Assembly (NCBI GenBank): GCA_001803565.1
Contig: MHDQ01000136.1
Coordinates: forward strand, 1 to 25,090
Length of the DNA: 25,090 nt
Direction: 5' to 3'
Source: Nitrospinae bacterium RIFCSPLOWO2_12_FULL_45_22
GTDB lineage: Bacteria > 2-12-FULL-45-22
Part shown: positions 24,151 to 25,090 of the stretch, one piece after another
Layout: each line of letters begins with the position of its first letter
Position numbering within the stretch: the stretch's first letter is position 1
Notes under the pieces: model-generated
Told to the model about the DNA's origin: nothing
What the model saw: only the letters and a program-made list of their open reading frames with translations
Database searches by the model: none
Program-made: the position numbers and the translations under genes

Positions 24151-24641
24151 CACCAAGCAAAGACCGAAGTCCAATACCCGAACTCCCGTTAGAAGCTCAG
24201 TACGGGAAACTATCTAATGATGAGCTTGCAAGTTTCTTAAAACGTTTGGCTGTGCTCTACAAGTCGCCAGCAACCGGCAATCTCTCATTGAGTGAAGCGC
24301 TCGAGGAGCTCGCCTCCTGGGTCAGCAAACGAGCAACTGTTTCAAAGACCTCATCAACAACATTACGCAAGCAGAAAACGCTGGGTAAACCGGCACTCGA
24401 TATAACGCAATTGAAGGCACTCGACATAAAAGAGGTTGAGAAATTTATAGCTGATGAACGAAAATCAAAAATCGAACTTATTGAGCTGGCGTCCGCCCGG
24501 TTTTCTATTCCACGTTCTCAGTTAAAACGATTAAGGACAGAAGAGGTGCGTGAAACTATCAAGGCTGCGTGCCTGCATGAAGACTCTATAGAAATTATCT
24601 CGCAAGAGGCGCGGCGGGAGGGCTTAAATCGCTCTTCCTAA
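24147..24641 (+). CDS. Small partner of the cassette ParA, unknown family
   Basis: The 164-residue protein is translated from an ATG that overlaps the parA stop (ATGA), so the two are made together. It is charged and mostly helical. A segment near residues 24-60 (LSNDELASFLKRLAVLYK) is helical, a serine/threonine/lysine-rich linker follows (KTSSTTLRKQKTLGKP), and the C-terminal half (IKEVEKFIADERKSKIELIELA and SRSQ-like PRSQLKRLRTEEVRETI) recalls small DNA-binding SAP-like helices without a clear match. By position it could be a ParB-like adaptor or cargo of the ATPase. This is inference, because I recognise no family. Confidence 0.75.
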   Translation: MTPSKDRSPIPELPLEAQYGKLSNDELASFLKRLAVLYKSPATGNLSLSEALEELASWVSKRATVSKTSSTTLRKQKTLGKPALDITQLKALDIKEVEKFIADERKSKIELIELASARFSIPRSQLKRLRTEEVRETIKAACLHEDSIEIISQEARREGLNRSS

Positions 24642-24647
24642 TGGGTT

Positions 24648-24698
24648 AGCTAACAGAACCTTTGTCCAGCTCTATGATGAAGAATACAGGGGTTAGCC
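24648..24698 (+). other. Candidate short attC of cassette 3
   Basis: AGCTAAC (24648-24654) equals the R'' box of cassette 2 and lies six bases after the stop of the ParA partner, where an attC should begin. GTTAGCC (24692-24698) is a good R' core, and the outer boxes pair over six bases. The inner arms pair poorly and 51 bases is short, so this is tentative. TTGACA (24700-24705) with TAAAAT 15 bases later follows directly and may be a weak promoter. Confidence 0.4.
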
Positions 24699-24801
24699 CT
24701 TGACAGGCTGTTGAAATAGGTAAAATGACTGTCAAGTTGGCAACGGATTTACTCGAACTTAGGGATAATCGGGGGACATAATATCAATTTCTGGCAGGTC
24801 G

Positions 24802-24915
24802 ATGACAATAAGGAGTTCGGAAGACACCTTACTTAATTATTCCTCGACTTGCGGATGGAAAGTGCGGAGAAAGAGTCATTTCTTAACATTGGACAGAATG
24901 AAAGTTTTGGCCTAA
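24802..24915 (+). CDS. Possible 37-aa ORF of a short cassette
   Basis: The ATG-started frame ends with a TAA that lies inside the R'' box GCCTAAC of the next attC, the same geometry as in cassette 2. The peptide (MTIRSSEDTLLNY at its start) has no recognisable family and no good ribosome site. The 24699-24909 stretch may equally be an ORF-less cassette. Apart from the weak promoter-like hexamers I see nothing else there. Confidence 0.25.
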   Translation: MTIRSSEDTLLNYSSTCGWKVRRKSHFLTLDRMKVLA

Positions 24916-24999
24916 CCATTTAATCCAGCCGACCGGGAATAAGCTGGCGGGTTTTTTCATTCAGCCCTGTGGCCCGGCGGCTGAATTCGAACGTTATCC
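24910..24999 (+). other. attC recombination site of cassette 4
   Basis: A 90-base site runs from R'' GCCTAAC (24910-24916, an exact RYYYAAC) to R' GTTATCC (24993-24999, close to GTTRRRY). The inner arms AATCCAGCCGACCGG and CCCGGCGGCTGAATT pair well with an extrahelical base. The array therefore continues beyond the right edge; bases 25000-25090 would be the start of cassette 5. Confidence 0.85.
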
Positions 25000-25090
25000 A
25001 ACGATAAGAGAAGTCATAGAAAAGCACAGGAAGTCAATCTATAAAGGCTGGCATGGATCGTCAAAATCTGAAAAGACTCTACCTTGACAT

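Noticed and set aside
24699-24860. Possible transposon remnant, suggested by GGCTGTTGAAATAG and GGGGGACATAATAT words
   Set aside because: No terminal repeats, target duplications or transposase fragment could be seen.
25053-25090. ATG-started frame (MDRQNLKRLYLD) running off the right edge
   Set aside because: It could be the start of the cassette 5 gene, but 12 codons without a ribosome site are too little to call.

Overview
The window looks like a chromosomal segment of an uncultured, probably anaerobic bacterium. It carries a class A RNase P RNA, a primary sigma factor with regions 1.1 to 4, bacterial primase and bS21, and separate genes for ADP-forming acyl-CoA synthetase and a B12-type mutase large subunit. 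TTG and GTG starts with strong purine-rich ribosome sites are common, and most larger gaps are filled with palindromic repeats, as in many metagenome-derived candidate phyla. I cannot fix the phylum from this sequence.

Bases 1-4000 (+ strand): the last codons of an unidentified gene, two metallo-beta-lactamase-fold hydrolases with a stand-alone Lrp/AsnC-type ligand-binding domain between them, then hisA and hisF overlapping by 11 bases. Bases 4037-9850 (+): a textbook sigma-70 promoter followed by the macromolecular synthesis operon rpsU-dnaG-rpoD, a CAT-anticodon tRNA, a coiled-coil zinc-ribbon protein, an RNase H and the RNase P RNA, whose closing helix P1 overlaps the end of the RNase H gene. 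Bases 9858-15159 (- strand): a cofactor cluster, read DUF2065, nitrilase-type amidohydrolase, nadE, folK, panB, panC, panD, covering NAD, folate and pantothenate/CoA synthesis. A terminator-like hairpin directly before panB, with a short ORF upstream, suggests attenuation. Bases 15506-19570 (+): an ADP-forming acyl-CoA synthetase (alpha-beta fusion) and the large subunit of methylmalonyl-CoA mutase. Together they fit propionyl-CoA/propionate energy metabolism, but no B12-binding subunit is nearby.

Bases 19794-25090 (+): an integron. The integrase gene is a pseudogene with an internal deletion and frameshift. It points the same way as the cassettes, unlike the divergent layout of mobile integrons. 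The cassettes are bounded by recognisable attC sites: (1) a 396-aa protein of unknown type with a hydrophobic C-terminal segment; (2) an EVE/PUA-like plus Mrr-type nuclease, probably modification-dependent restriction; (3) a two-gene cassette with a ParA-like ATPase overlapping a small basic partner; (4) a short, nearly ORF-less cassette. Base composition changes between cassettes, with cassette 2 clearly G+C-richer, as expected for separately acquired genes.

At least eight intergenic palindromic repeats of 60-185 bases lie in the housekeeping part and none in the cassette array. Two copies (2354-2504 and 10253-10401) are nearly identical in inverted orientation, which points to recent mobility. 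The best candidates for new biology are the integron cassettes, especially the ParA pair and the unknown 396-aa protein, the panB leader, the RNase P/rnhA overlap and the G-run at the rpsU start.
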